64,000 nucleotides of DNA from Lutraria lutraria. Taxonomy: Eukaryota > Mollusca > Bivalvia > Venerida > Mactridae. The stretch spans positions 29,871,912 to 29,935,911 of the forward strand of contig OZ026848.1 of NCBI GenBank assembly GCA_964023205.1, read 5' to 3'. Both the position numbers and the translations under genes were made by a program. The notes under the pieces are model-generated. The model was not told the origin of the DNA, did no database searches, and saw only the letters and a program-made list of their open reading frames with translations. Shown here in pieces: positions 13,247-25,849 of this stretch (position 1 is its first letter; each line of letters opens with the position of its first letter).

Positions 13247-13585
13247 TTATTGAACGCAATGTAAACCTTTTACTGACAGAAGTGTTATTTGTGACGTGTA
13301 TGCTATCAAAGAGTCAGACACATAAATTACATTGGCTTTCTGTATAATTGTATAGGAAAAACACTTACTGTCAGTAAGTGAGACTCTTAGAGAGGCTAAT
13401 GTATTGGAATGTTCAACATCTTTTACAAATACATGACAAGTCTTCCAGTCACTTTTTTGATCGAACGACCTATGGTCACCAATTAACGTGATGCTTTCTG
13501 TCACGGTGGTTGCCTTATTTGACATACGGCTTTGTACGTCCGGATTTCTGTTTTGGCTCTGGGTGATAAAACGTATGAATATCAT
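13247..13585 (-). CDS. Unassigned 112-codon ORF
   Basis: ATG-started minus-strand frame with a mixed amino-acid composition (includes TVTESITLIGDHRSFDQ), less AT-biased than most frames here. No motif, signal peptide or membrane segment is clear, and no splice context was established. It may be chance. Confidence 0.12.
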   Translation of the reverse strand: MIFIRFITQSQNRNPDVQSRMSNKATTVTESITLIGDHRSFDQKSDWKTCHVFVKDVEHSNTLASLRVSLTDSKCFSYTIIQKANVIYVSDSLIAYTSQITLLSVKGLHCVQ

Positions 13586-13727
13586 TAATTTTTAGCTCTC
13601 CAAAACAACAAGAGTGTCAGGTCACAAAATACGCTCGTCAAAAGGTTTTGCCAAATTATAAAATATTATATTAAAGAATAAGTAACATTTGTCAAAAACG
13701 CTGATTGTCAACGAACATAATCAAAAA

Positions 13728-14110
13728 GTTTGCTGAAGATCGGTTGATAATTGGTCGACTTAAGAGAGCGGACACTGAATAACTAGTCAATTTTCAATGT
13801 ATCAAGGGGCATAACTTAGAAATATTTGATGCGATGGGGTTACTTATCGGTCGTGTCCGAGATATCGTACCCAGAAACATTTTCAACAACGTTGATGAAG
13901 ATCGGTTAATGATTTGTCGACTAAAAGGGCGGATACTGCATTATTAGTCAATTTCCAACGTATCGAGGAGCACAACTCAGACGTGCATGGGCCGATGGGG
14001 CTGGTCATTGAACTTGACTGAGATATCATGGCCATAAACATTTCCATCAAGTCTGGCGAGGATCCGAATAAAAATGTTTGAATTAGAGAGCGGACACTCG
14101 TGTAGACGTA
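13728..14110. repeat. Tandem repeat, about 162-bp unit, 2.4 copies
   Basis: Units start at 13728, 13891 and 14051 with GTTTGCTGAAGATCGG, GTTGATGAAGATCGG and GTCTGGCGAGGATCCG. Each carries an AGAGCGGACACT-like and a GAGATATC-like block. The motif GAAGATCGG...GCGGACA also appears in dispersed form at 44.6 kb. Confidence 0.85.
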
Positions 14111-14551
14111 CAAAAATCGGTCAAAAAATATCTCAGTAAGTGACTATGTAAATTAAATGCAAATTAAATTGACGGTTTTTGCCGGATAAAATGCTGATAT
14201 ATAGCGAATGTTTCAAAAATGTTATGCAGCGCAATTAAAGCAACCTGTTGAAACATTAATCTAAGGCTTCAAAAGAAGGTATTGTTTGCACAGATACCAT
14301 ATATCTTCACGAGCTAAAACAAAACAAGCATGAATGAAGTGAAAAAAAAATTGACAACAGGATAATTCGTTTCAAATCAAATCAACATAAGCCATAAAAA
14401 ATTGGACTAAATAAATATGAATACGCAACATTATGCAATACACAAACACGTGTATACAATAGTTTGTATTTCAAAATGTGTTTCGTATATAACTACTGAA
14501 CTATAAATGCAAACAGAAGACGATCATTATTTCGCTTATTCTTGGAAGGAG

Positions 14552-14780
14552 CATTAGGGGTTCATTATTCCAATTTTCAATTATCGCCGCTAGCGTGAAT
14601 ACCATTTCTTTTAGCAGTTATATAATTGAAGATTTCCCACATGACTAAATTACTGCGACAAGCGTCAATAATGGTAATCGTGGCGACTGATTATTTGTCA
14701 AAATTATAATTCTAGACATTCTCATTACTGAAGAAGATGTTCGGCACGGAACACATAAATATCATTTTGAAGTTGTCTTG
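14552..14780. repeat. Dispersed repeat, copy 2 (partner at 9908-10130)
   Basis: Collinear with the copy at 9.9 kb, with scattered substitutions and small gaps. Both end in a CACGGAACACA motif. Confidence 0.7.
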
Positions 14781-14789
14781 GGTGTCTGT

Positions 14790-17700
14790 TCTATTTCATT
14801 TCATTGTCAGACATTACTGGACACGATTTCCAAAGGCGATAGGAGAAAACAAATGTTTTCAAGAGATGACTTAATCGAAACACGTATTTCTCGGTGACAA
14901 GAAAGCGGATTTGACACCTAAACGTTTGTCCACCTGCTGTGATTCCACGGATTAATTTTGGAAATTGTCGGTAGCTGAGAAATTTGGGGCAACACATGTG
15001 AATACTGATTGTTGGCCCAGTCTGTGGCTCTGGCTATGTGAAAGATGGACATTGCGTTATCAAGATATTCGTTCTGATTCTCAATGCTAGTATGCGATTA
15101 AGTGTCCTTCGGTTATTATTCAGGGGCGGAGGGGGGGGGGGGGGGGGGGGGTAGTACTGCAATCTGTTGGACAAAACCAATTTTAGGCATTTCTAAATGT
15201 TAACTAAATTCTGTGCATTAACATGAAACTGGCAAAGTAGTTACTTCAAATTCGCCAAATTCAATTGCAAAAATAACCATATTTTACTGTTTGTTGTTCT
15301 AGACCTGAAAATGTAGTCACTGAAAATACGACATTAAGGGCTAACGTCTAATCCCCATATCTGGTAATAATCTAGATTTAAGTATAATTGTAAAATAATC
15401 ATGTCACTTACCTGTATTTGACTTTACAAATGATGATCAATGTAGCGCACTAGAAGATTGTGGTTGGAACTAGACGTTCAGGAATAACATGTGTCACTTA
15501 GTGCTGGTCTCTGTACGAATGCTAGGAAAGTGTTACACATTTATTTTTCCGGTCGCGACGAAGCTGTCAGATACTGATGCTATATTTAGCTATCTGAAAT
15601 AACAAATATTTAGATTATTATTTGATATCTTAGTATCTGTTGTTAACCTTGTACCTCTTAATTTGCCTACCGCTTCCTATGTTTTCCTATTAAAAGTACC
15701 TAAACACACACTCGCAGTTAAATTAAAGTCATACGTTTCTTTGGAATTCAACTTTTTGCATCCTCGATGTGAGACTTAGCCCGAAATTCGAGTGCAAGCC
15801 CCTTAGCTTTGAACAAGGCATATTTATAAGGTGATATCCCCTGCGTAGACTGTGTTTGGCTTTTTTTGTATTTTCTTTGTATTGGACATGTTTTGTTAGT
15901 ATTTTTGGGATTTTTTTGTTGTTGGGGGAATCATTTTAATTATTATCTATGTAAAGGTTTGCCACTGTCATGTATACGTGTTTTGGCACATATGCTATAT
16001 CTATGAAATTACTATTTTTACACATATGTAACATTGTCGGTTTGCAGCAGACAACTTGCTTTAAATAAGTTTTAGGAGTGATATTTTGTTTTGCGTGGGC
16101 CAAGATATATACTTACTGACATTTGTTTCTCTAATAAATAAGTAGGAATGTCAACGCTAGTTGCCAGTATTTTTCTTTAAAAGTCTGACAAATAACGACC
16201 ACGTTAGAACAAGAAGGTCATTACAAACATTCACATCCACAAAATCTATTAGCACAATCACACTCAAACATCAAATCGCAATAAAGAACTAATAGTAAGT
16301 AATTTGCCAATATCGGTAACATAACATTTGTACATACTTTATAAAAATGATAACAAATATTAAAGCCCCATTCGCTTTTTGGACGTTAAAATTTAAGTAG
16401 GTCTTATAGAAAGATGTCTTATCAGCGAAACTGACTAAGAACTTTCCAAGATTTCTTTTTTAATCATTAAGTACATAATAGAAATGATGCACATTATTTT
16501 TTCAATGATATTGCATAATTAAGAAAAAACACCACACAACATTTTTTACGAGATGTAGCTAAAGAAAGGCATTATGAAAATATTGTCTTAGAGCAAATGA
16601 AATATATTTCTTATATTTTACTATCATTTTATCTAAAGCTAACCGACCTTTAAAACAACACATTATAAATATCTCATAGGACTGTGCATGATATCATGTT
16701 GCTGCAATGTGACATCTGGTTCGGCCGAGATTATTGACTTAATAGTTTAATGACAGAGACGGAGTAATATGATATATGTCCAAGGAATCTGTTTCGACGC
16801 CCAATTTCTAGAGAATCGCAGTTACATGCATGAGAAATAACTTTTAATCAATTGATATCAAAGATATCTGTTCAGCAATGGCAAACTATAGAACATGTTC
16901 CAGTAAAAGACGAGCGTGTCTCTGGGGATTGAAACCTCAACAAGCGTACTGAAAACGTCCAATAATTTCTAATTATTTTGAAAATTTAGAATTAATTAGT
17001 TTAAAGATTTATTCCACTGTCATGGGATTTTTAAACACATAGTATAGGATTTGAACCCACAAATTCCAAATTCCTTATTCAAATTCTAAGACTGCGTTTG
17101 GTTCTCATTTTTTGTATGAACCAATGTGTCGAGTGGATTTGGGTTTGGCCATTTCAACAATTATTTAAATATCCATGTATTCAAAAAGGAATATTTATCG
17201 CAAACTTAACTAACATTTTTGCCGCATATACAAATAAGTTACCAAACAAAACGTTCTCTTACTAAAAATTTGATCATTTACTAGAACGTCATTAAACTAT
17301 TCACACATAAATATTGGCGAAAATAAATGAAATCTGTTAAAAGGTCATATACGGCACTTTCATCATACAGTAGGCGTCTATTATAGATATCTGTATATAA
17401 CTTTTAAACTACAATCTGTAATTTGGTATGTTAAAGAATCCTATTGTGAATGATAAGAGTCATACAAAGGCGGCCTAAATTATACCGGAATGGATCTATC
17501 TACGTCTATATTGTCAATTAAGCTGGCTAGAACTGGTTATGTTCCGAATACCTAGTCTTCGTTAATGGTTAGTGTTGATCTATCTATGGGAATGTTACAT
17601 TCTGTATGTACACAAAGACCAAAGGTGCGCGTTATTGTCTGTTTAATGTTTTCTGGATTGAGATTACCGTATATTGTTCATTGAGTCTTGTAACAATAAG

Positions 17701-18050
17701 AAATAATCGATGAACTCAAATCATATCACTCTTGGTTATATATTTCAAAACTCAACATTACTTTATAGATTTCATATCTTTCTTTTGTAAGGAAGGACAT
17801 GTATTATGAATCACACTGAACGTTAGATACAAAACGTACAGACACGAAGACATATCTACGTTTATTGTTTAACAGACCTCGACTAAAATGTATTAAATCA
17901 AAACTGTTTCGAAAACTTTGGATTCACCGTCAGTGTTTATAAATGGAATTATATACAATTCAATTCGTTTTCAGTAAGAGTTGTTTGTGCATGGAATCCT
18001 GTAAAAAAGGATGATTCAACTTGGGTAGCTTTGCAAAATAAACAAGCACA
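14790..18050. other. Intergenic, nothing recognised apart from the G run
   Basis: AT-rich with only short frames on both strands. No SINE head or tandem array was seen. Confidence 0.45.
15131..15151 (+). repeat. Poly-G run (21 G)
   Basis: An uninterrupted run of 21 G, preceded by GGGGCGGA. Assemblies often misjudge such lengths. Confidence 0.9.
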
Positions 18051-18062
18051 CTCTCGTTAATT

Positions 18063-18331
18063 CATAACGAGTGTAATTTATCATTCGGCCAAAATATTGT
18101 GAGGAACTTTCGTCCTCGTTGTGAGCACCCATATTGAATGTCAACAAGGTAAGTTTTTCCAAACGTTTTAAGAATACAGGCCTTTGTGTAAAAATATCGA
18201 AAGGTAGTTAGGTAGCTTAGGGCTTTCTGAGTCAGCACTTGTTACCTTGTTGACAAATAATACGGGTGCTCACAAGAAGGACGGAAGTTCCTCACAACAT
18301 TTTTGCCGAAGGATAAATTACACTCGTTATG
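18063..18331. mobile_element. MITE with 90-bp terminal inverted repeats
   Basis: Left arm 18063-18152 and right arm 18242-18331 are inverted copies with roughly 11% differences, around an 89-base centre. Weaker inverted similarity extends another 12-15 bases outward. There is no open frame, so it is a non-autonomous element. Confidence 0.85.
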
Positions 18332-19404
18332 TGTTAAACGGGCGTGAAGTATCACTTTTGTTCGTCCTTTATTGACATAATCATCATCACCATTACTTTA
18401 TTTTAACTCTGTATTATTATATTGCATTCCAACAAACTATGTACAACGTGATCATATCGTTGGCCATTAAATCAGTCTGGTCATATTGCCTTAAAAGGAC
18501 CAACTTATCTGCAGCGATAAAATTCTTGTTTAAAAATGATTTTAGTCTTCATGTCAATATGGACATTCGTTAATGTCAGATGGTTCGATTTGGTTGGCAA
18601 AGCAATTCTTCTCCAAAGGACTTTGATCTTATCTAATGACAGTTTGGGAAATGTTGTCAGACATCACTATTTATCATTAGATGATACCATCATGAATATT
18701 TACTCAGACAATTATTTTCGTTTTTTTATTCGATAAATGTATTTGGATGGAATAATTATTTCTTTCAAACACTAATATAAACATTTAATTAATTTAACTT
18801 ATCTCGGTTTCATACAAACATCAATAAAGTCGGTGTGGTGAGCCTTCAGTTCTTAAATACGAGGGCCATTAAAAATGTTAAAGAAAATGGTACAAAAATA
18901 CTACGAGCCTATTAACTGGATATAATCTAAGTTTGATCCTTCACAGATTTTCTCATTTACTTGTTTTCATGTCTGTAGCCAAGAAATCTAGGGTTTGAAT
19001 GCTACAGAGCAGTTTGCATGGTATTGTATTGTGTTATGGGATACAAGAGCTGATTCCTAAAAGAACACATCCATAAAGTCCTGCCTTCCCAAAATCACTT
19101 CCTTTCCCAAATCCCACCAACCATAAACCAAGAAACACAAAAAATATATGATAAAAACGTTTCCTGACATGTACCGCCTTGAAAAGTTCATCAGCGTCCT
19201 GCTTGTTTGTTTCATCGGGTGTTACGCCATTTTCAACATTAATTCAGTCATATCGTAGCGGGCAGTTATCCTAACCAGCTTTCCCTTGTCTTCATTAAGG
19301 CCTTAAACTAGTACTAACCACATTCTATCCGTAAGCTTCTGCCAAGCTACCCTACATAATTTAGAGGTGGGGACATTTAAACATAGGATGTAATATCTTC
19401 AGTC

Positions 19405-19505
19405 ATATTTGTTACGGACAGTGTGAGCCTCGCACGGGGTTCGTACTCACAACCTCTCGATCAGTAGACAAACGCTATAACCACTGAGCTAGCCGGGCGG
19501 GCTAT
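19405..19505 (-). mobile_element. tRNA-like SINE head
   Basis: On the minus strand: GGCTAGCTCAGTGGTTATAG (a good A box), an anticodon-arm-like segment, then GTACGAACCCC (an altered B box). The acceptor ends do not pair, so it is a SINE head and not a functional tRNA. Confidence 0.6.
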
Positions 19506-20502
19506 CAGCGCCCTGAAAATACCTCTTGAAATAGGAAATATAGCATGCACTAAAATCTGGAAAACATGCAGCGTGATCAGCATTAACCACCTTTAGCCTC
19601 TTAGACGGTTTTAGATCATGACACATTTTGTGTACATTGGACATGAGTGGGTCAACCTAACCAGTTCTGGAATCTGGACGCTGTAATTTTGTTTTCTGAA
19701 TTATTAAGCATTTTGTTCTATTGGTTTCCCTGTGATGAATTTCCTGACTGTGTGAATGAGTAAAGCTGTACTGAAATACGAGAAGAATCGACAATGTATG
19801 CTTAAACCATGATTTCCATTAAGTGAAAAAGGATTTGTAGCGTTTATAATGAATACCATTTTAAATAAGACTGGTCTAAGCCAGGATATAATTAGAATAG
19901 GAAAAACAGTCGTCAATAAAATGAATCGGATATGATACGACCTTACTTTAATGTAATACGATTTTTTTATTTTGGTATTAAATATACACTATTAAAGAAC
20001 ACGTTTTCAGGTGTCTAACTGAAGTTCGGCTAGAACAAGACGTAAAATGCACCAAATTTAGTAATTGCTACACAACAGTAAGTGTCTACATTTCAAAGTA
20101 CAGATGCTCACTTCTGTGGCACGCTGGTATGACAATAGAAACGTTTTATTATGTTTTACCCGTACTGCGACAAACAGGGGGAGGTAAGGTATCCAAGCCC
20201 TACTAATACTTTCTGCTGTAAGGGTCATCAAAAGCCATATGTTCTATATCCTTCCCTTGTTGTCAGCCAAAATCTAATAATTAGCCCCCACCCTAAATCT
20301 GAAATTTAATCCCATGGGTCTTGATTTCGGACTAGACAACATTTCTCCCGTCAACAATAACTTCTTCTATAACATAATAAATCGTTAAAATGAAGCCAAC
20401 TGTTCGAATCATACCTAAGTCATATCATATTACGTTTTAGTTCTGACTTCTGTGTCCAATTTTCATTTGCTAAGACAAATTGCGTTTTGACTCAATATTT
20501 TA

Positions 20503-21200
20503 CTTATCTTTCTCCTCTCCACATTCTATCTCTCTCCCTCTGTCTGTCTTCCTCCTCTCTCCCTTCCATCTCTCTGTCTTTGTTTTCCTCCTCTCCCCCC
20601 CCCCCCTTCTAGCTTTCTCCCCCCGTCTATTATTCTCCTCTCCCCCTTCTATCTTTCTCCCTCCGTCTGTCTTCCTCCTCTCTTCCTTCTATCTCTTTCG
20701 CTCTATCTGTCTTTTTCCTCTCTTCCTCTTCTATCTCTCTCCTTCTATCTGTCTTCCTCCTCTCTCCCTCTTCTATCTCTCTCCCACTATCTGTCTTCTT
20801 CTCTCCCCCCTTCTATCTCTCTCCCTTTATCTGTCTTCCTCCTCTCTCTGCCTTCTATCTCTCTCCCTCTGTCCGCCTTCCTCCTCTCCCCCTTCTATCT
20901 CTATGACTTTGTCTTCTCTCCCCCCTCTTTCTCTCACCCTCCATATGTTATCCTACGCTCCCCCTTCTATCTCCCCTGTCTGTCATCCACCTCTCTCCCT
21001 TCTATCTCTCTTCCTCCATCTGTTATCATCTACACCCCTTCTATCTCTCACCTGCTGTCTGTCTTCCTCCGCTCTCCCTCTATCTCTGTGCCTTTGTCTT
21101 CCTCTTTCCCCCATTCTATCTTTCTCCATCTATCTGTCTTCCTCCTCTCTCCCCCTTCAATCTTTTTTCTTCATACTGTCTCCCTCCTCTCCCTATCTTT
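20503..21200 (+). repeat. Polypyrimidine (CT-rich) minisatellite tract
   Basis: About 700 bases almost wholly C and T, built from degenerate 40-bp-like units around CTTCTATCTCTCTCCCTCTG. It produces a long serine/leucine/proline open frame that is a composition artefact. Confidence 0.9.
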
Positions 21201-21439
21201 GTGCACGTTTGGAGTATCCTAGATTTTTTGATGAAATTACTACATTTGTATTCATGTGCGATCTTGCCCTGACTATTACATTTTCAATCTTCCTAAAACA
21301 TTATATTTTACAAATGAAATTTAAACATGACTGGAATACAAATGATAAATTAATATGAGGGCTTTATCCTAGAGGGACTGGGTCGGTTTACAGACAAATC
21401 CTAGATCCACTCAATACAGTGATTTCTAAAGTGTTCACA

Positions 21440-21662
21440 AGATTGTCCCTTATTTGGCCCTGGTGACCTAGTTTTTGACCCCAAATGGCCCAATATCGAA
21501 CTCGTCCGAGATTTTGTCGATATCAAATTTGAAAATTGACCTTAAAATGTGTTCCCTAGTGTGTTCACAAAGTAAAGTTTGACGACGCACGACGCCGGAC
21601 GCCGGACGAAGAATGATCACAAAAAAACTCACCCTATCACGTTGTGACATGTGAGCTAAAAA
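21440..21662 (+). repeat. Dispersed bivalve-type repeat inside the first duplication block
   Basis: Contains TTTGGCCCTGGTGACCTAG, a TTTTTGACCCCAAATGGCCC segment, GACGACGCACGACGCCGGAC and the end TGTGAGCTAAAAATAAAA. I associate this arrangement with bivalve genomes. It is absent from the sister block at 26.45-26.87 kb, so it probably inserted after duplication, or was lost there. Confidence 0.65.
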
Positions 21663-21944
21663 TAAAAGCATATTGGCTTATATGCTTAACTGAATACTGT
21701 TTATGTTGTCATAGAAATATATTTGAACTTTTGCAAATGGACCTCAATTTATAATGTACATAACATATCAAACCAATCATTGATTGCACTACAAGCTGTG
21801 TCGCTTACATAAGGGCATGTACAAATCGATTATGTTCTCAAAGTGAAAATAAATATCATCTTTACATTACAGCTGTTTGTATTTACCTAATCTGGATATT
21901 CATTATTTCCAATACAAAAATACATATCATATGAATGCACATCA

Positions 21945-22026
21945 GACGAGGTGGCCGAGTGGTTAAGGCGATGGACTGCTAATCCATTGGGCTCTGCCCG
22001 CGTGGGTTCGAATCCCATCCTCGTCG
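21945..22026 (+). tRNA. tRNA-Ser (anticodon GCU), copy 1
   Basis: An 82-base type II tRNA. The acceptor arms GACGAGG and CCTCGTC pair fully, with discriminator G. The D arm contains the A box TGGCCGAGTGG. The anticodon stem ATGGA/TCCAT encloses loop CTGCTAA (anticodon GCT, reads AGC/AGU codons). A long variable arm, TGGGCTCTGCCCGC, marks a serine tRNA, and the T arm has the B box GGTTCGAATCC. A T7 run starting at 22030 would serve as Pol III terminator. It shares its upstream flank with copy 3. Confidence 0.97.
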
Positions 22027-22840
22027 TGGTTTTTTTGCTGGTAAATAGCAAATGCTCTGAAGTTTAGTCTGTGTTTTTTTATGTCCTTGATTTGCGTAAT
22101 TACAGACGCATATTTGAATACATGAACACGTACTCCTGCATACCGTATTAACTGTTTTATGCAGATGGACGTCTGCTTTGAAGCGTGGAATTTACTGTAC
22201 TAAATCATTGCTTGGAAATCCATTTTTATGCATTCTAGAATGAATTCATTTCGGAACTTCAGAATAACCTCGGCCTTATTGAACTGTGTTCCCATGAGCG
22301 AGCTAAAATTACCAGTGCCCACCAAATAGAACATCTAAAGGGGTAGGAGGGTTCTGCAAAAGGATCTCCCATCTGCTTTACTAAAGTAGTTTTTAAGGGT
22401 CTGAGTTTTAAAATTCTGTCATTTCCAGCATTGCATCTCTCTTGCAAAAACGATACCGGAATTGTCATTTTTAGAATTTGGTGTATTGGCGATGATTAAC
22501 GAGTTTAGTTCCTAGAACAAAATTTTAGTATTTACGATTCAGCTTCAACACCGGTCATTGAATAATGCAAGAAAGATGTTCTGTTATGAACGAATACAAG
22601 AATATAATACGGTCAAACATGTGTCCAAAGGCTACCCTAGGGAAGGACAAAATGGGATATTTATTGACAGGTGGCATTTTTACCGAGGTTATTTTGTTCT
22701 GAATTATTTTTTATTTCAAAACTTTAATCTTAATCGTGAATTGAGTGTTTTTAATGTTGAACATTAAGAAATCAAACATGACATAACTTACTCCAAGGTA
22801 TTTAAACAACTCAATGAAAGCAAACTTTCGAAAGCAAACT

Positions 22841-22905
22841 GATGGAGCTGATATTAGTGATGGAGCTGATATTAGTGATGGAGCTGATACAAGTGATGGA
22901 TACTA
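22841..22905. repeat. 18-bp tandem repeat, three units
   Basis: Unit GATGGAGCTGATATTAGT occurs at 22841, 22859 and 22877, the last with two changes. Degenerate related repeats continue to about 23010, and the mirror-image version lies at 29740-29945, consistent with the inverted duplication. Confidence 0.85.
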
Positions 22906-23173
22906 GTATAATATTACCGATGATGGGGTCAAATAACTCATGGGGTTGGTATTACTAATTAAGCTTATAGTACTGATGAACCAAATATTAACGATGGAGC
23001 TAATATTTATGATACAACATATTTAAGGTTTGTGTAAGGGCTCGAAGTTGGTATCAGTCACTTTCTAAGTTAGTTTTTTGTTTGTTTCAATTTAAAGTAT
23101 GCACGAATTATTTCAACGCTCAAATGAACAGGTATTTTACCATTTTATCGCGTTTAGAAAAAACAAAATAAGA

Positions 23174-23255
23174 CGACGAGGATGGGATTCGAACACACGC
23201 GGGCAGAGCCCAATGGATTAGCAGTCCATCGCCTTAACCACTCGGCCACCTCGTC
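23174..23255 (-). tRNA. tRNA-Ser (anticodon GCU), copy 2, with a T-stem mismatch
   Basis: Same 82-base gene on the opposite strand, identical to the others except one base in the T arm: the 5' T stem reads GTGTG instead of GTGGG, leaving one U-C mismatch and altering the first part of the B box. Acceptor, anticodon and variable arms are intact. Flanks match copy 4 as an inverted duplicate. It may be a decaying copy. Confidence 0.9.
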
Positions 23256-25849
23256 AGACATGAACATAATCGGTTCATAAAACTCACATGCTTTGATTTT
23301 GTTCTGAACAATCATTTTACTAATCAAATATTTCAACAGCTGTTCTGACTTAAGCTGGATCTAGTTTTTAAAAGCCTGACTTTATACTTATTAGCTTAAA
23401 GAAATGAGCCCTTAATATAGTGGACCTAACTTGTTCTTACGGTATAGGAAACAGGATAGTCTATTCTAAATTTACCTTAGAATGCAATTATTTTTTTTTT
23501 GAATACTAGCATAAAACGCCGTTAGAAGCAATCCGACGCACTGCTAGAAATATTTCGACCATGTACTTACTTCATTCTGCAATGATTTAAATGAATTCAA
23601 TGAATACAAGTTTGCTACAGCGAAACAGATTTAACTATCTGATTCGACAGATAAAGTCATATTACCCATTTTTACTCACCATGTTTGGAGGTACTGTCGT
23701 GGAATAAATGCTTTATCTATTTACTATCACCAGCATTGACTTGGCTGTATGGTAGGATAAGAGTTGCTAGGGTGATTGTACTGGTAATTGGAAAGGTTTT
23801 AAATGATTTTCACATCACCCGTTGGAAGACAAAATCCAAAATTCTAAGCCACATCCTGATATGAAATTGCTTCCAACGGGCCTGATTGATACGAAACATA
23901 ATTGATGACATTAAAAAATAACGACAGAGGCGAAGTACAAAGAATTAAATTACAATCAAATTAGTAATGCTACAGAATTGATTGATTCGAATATTAATTC
24001 AAAACGAGCTGCACTTTCTAGTGAACTAATAAGAATTTATTTAAAAGACTTAGAACAGTAGAAGGCACCAACAAGCGTAAATATCAATATTTTGCCATAA
24101 GCAGTACTACATCCAACGAATTACGCCGAAGGAAACACGAATTGTAAAATTGTTTCTTTGGATTAGGCAATTCTATTAAGACATCTAGGTCGCGCGTCAA
24201 AAATAATTAAATTTGGATTCAGTCCTAGACGCGTGTTATGATTGCAAAATGTGGCATTTAAAAAAACTTTTTTTTTTCTTTTTTGTCATACCATTAGAGA
24301 TGTTTTCGAACATTTCTTAAAATGACTGCAAACGTGGCTCATTGTAACGAAGCATGTCAATTCATAAAAAGCTTCTAAACGCAATACTCACGTGCGCACG
24401 ATCCATTGCTACACAATAATTAACGGTATTACTTTTTGACAAGTTGTCGACATTATGCCAAGGAGTACGGTTTAAGACCTATTGTATTTTAACCTAAGGC
24501 TGTAATAGGTAGTGTAAGGAAAACATTATTAAATCAGCAATGAAACTATATATACATGTACAGTCAAACCAATGTTTCATTCGAAACAAAAAATATTCAA
24601 AGAAATTACGACGTGTTTTGCATCATTCAATGATCAGTGTTGAAGGAAATACTAAAATTTTGTACAAGGAACTGAACGCATTAATCACCGCAAATGCGTC
24701 AGATTCTAAAAATGACAGATCCGGTATCGTGTTGCAAGAGAGACATGCAGTGTTGGAAATGACAGAATTAAAAAACTCCGACTCCGAATAAAACTACTTT
24801 AGTAAGACAGATGGGAGATCCCTTTGCAGAAAAAAAAACATTCAAAGAGAAATGAAATACAACTAGACAGAGGTGAAAGGAAAGATATCTTAACCATTTT
24901 AAAATGTGTTTGGTGGGCACTGGTAACTAAGCTTGCTCGTGGAATCAAAATTAAATAAGGTCGGGGTAATTCTGAATATCCGAAAGTCTTTCAAAACTAA
25001 CATAAAACGCCATTGGAAGCAATCCAGCAATCCGACTCAATGCTAGAACTATCATCCGTCATGTACTTACTTCATAATGCAATGATTTTTAATGAATTCA
25101 ATGAATAAAAGTTTGCTACAGAGAGACAGACTGATATATCTGATTCGGCAGAGAAAGAAATATTGCCCATTCTTACTCACCATGTTTGGAGGTACTGTCG
25201 TGGAATTAGAAGAAATGCTTTATCTATTCACTATCAGCGACACTGACATGCCTGTAGGATCCGGGGATGATAGGGTGATTTAATGGTAATTGAAAAGGTT
25301 TTAAATGATCACGTCCCCCGTTGTTAGATAAAATTCAAATTTATCAGCCATCCTCCCCTTTCTGATAATGTTTCCAACGCGCCTGATTGGTATGAAACAT
25401 AATTGATGACATAAAAAACGACAGAGGCGAAGTACAAAAAAATCAACTAATTTGAAAAACTGAGGGAAGTGAATGGAGTAGATCGTTTTGAAATAAGCAA
25501 TCCAACATCCAATGAATAACGCCGACCTCAGGATGACTTGATCAATTATTAAATATGGCAATATTATAAGACATCTTGGTCGCGTTCAAAATAATTTACT
25601 TTGGAATCCATTTTTATAAATGTGTGTTATAATGGCAAATCATGTGTGGCATTCACGAAATAATATCAGTTCCTTTTCTCTTTTTAGCCATACCGTTAGC
25701 AATGTTTTAAAAAACAACGCACTTGACACATTGTAACGAAGCTTTTAACACAGTGTATGCCAATTAATTAAATATTCACTTTTATTAGCACGTGCCTTTG
25801 GTCCATTTGTATTATAAGTATCACTTTTTTTAAAGCTGTCGCAGTCATC

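Noticed and set aside
20480..21358. 292-codon open frame on the plus strand
   Set aside because: It lies in the CT-rich tract; the peptide is only S, L, P and F repeats, an artefact of pyrimidine composition.
23154..23336. 60-codon minus-strand frame reading EVAEWLRRWTANPLGSAR
   Set aside because: The peptide is a translation of the tRNA-Ser gene, a common false protein.
24540..24791. 83-codon plus-strand frame
   Set aside because: It is the inverted copy of duplicated non-coding sequence at 27.57-27.76 kb and 27.96-28.17 kb, where the frame is not kept.
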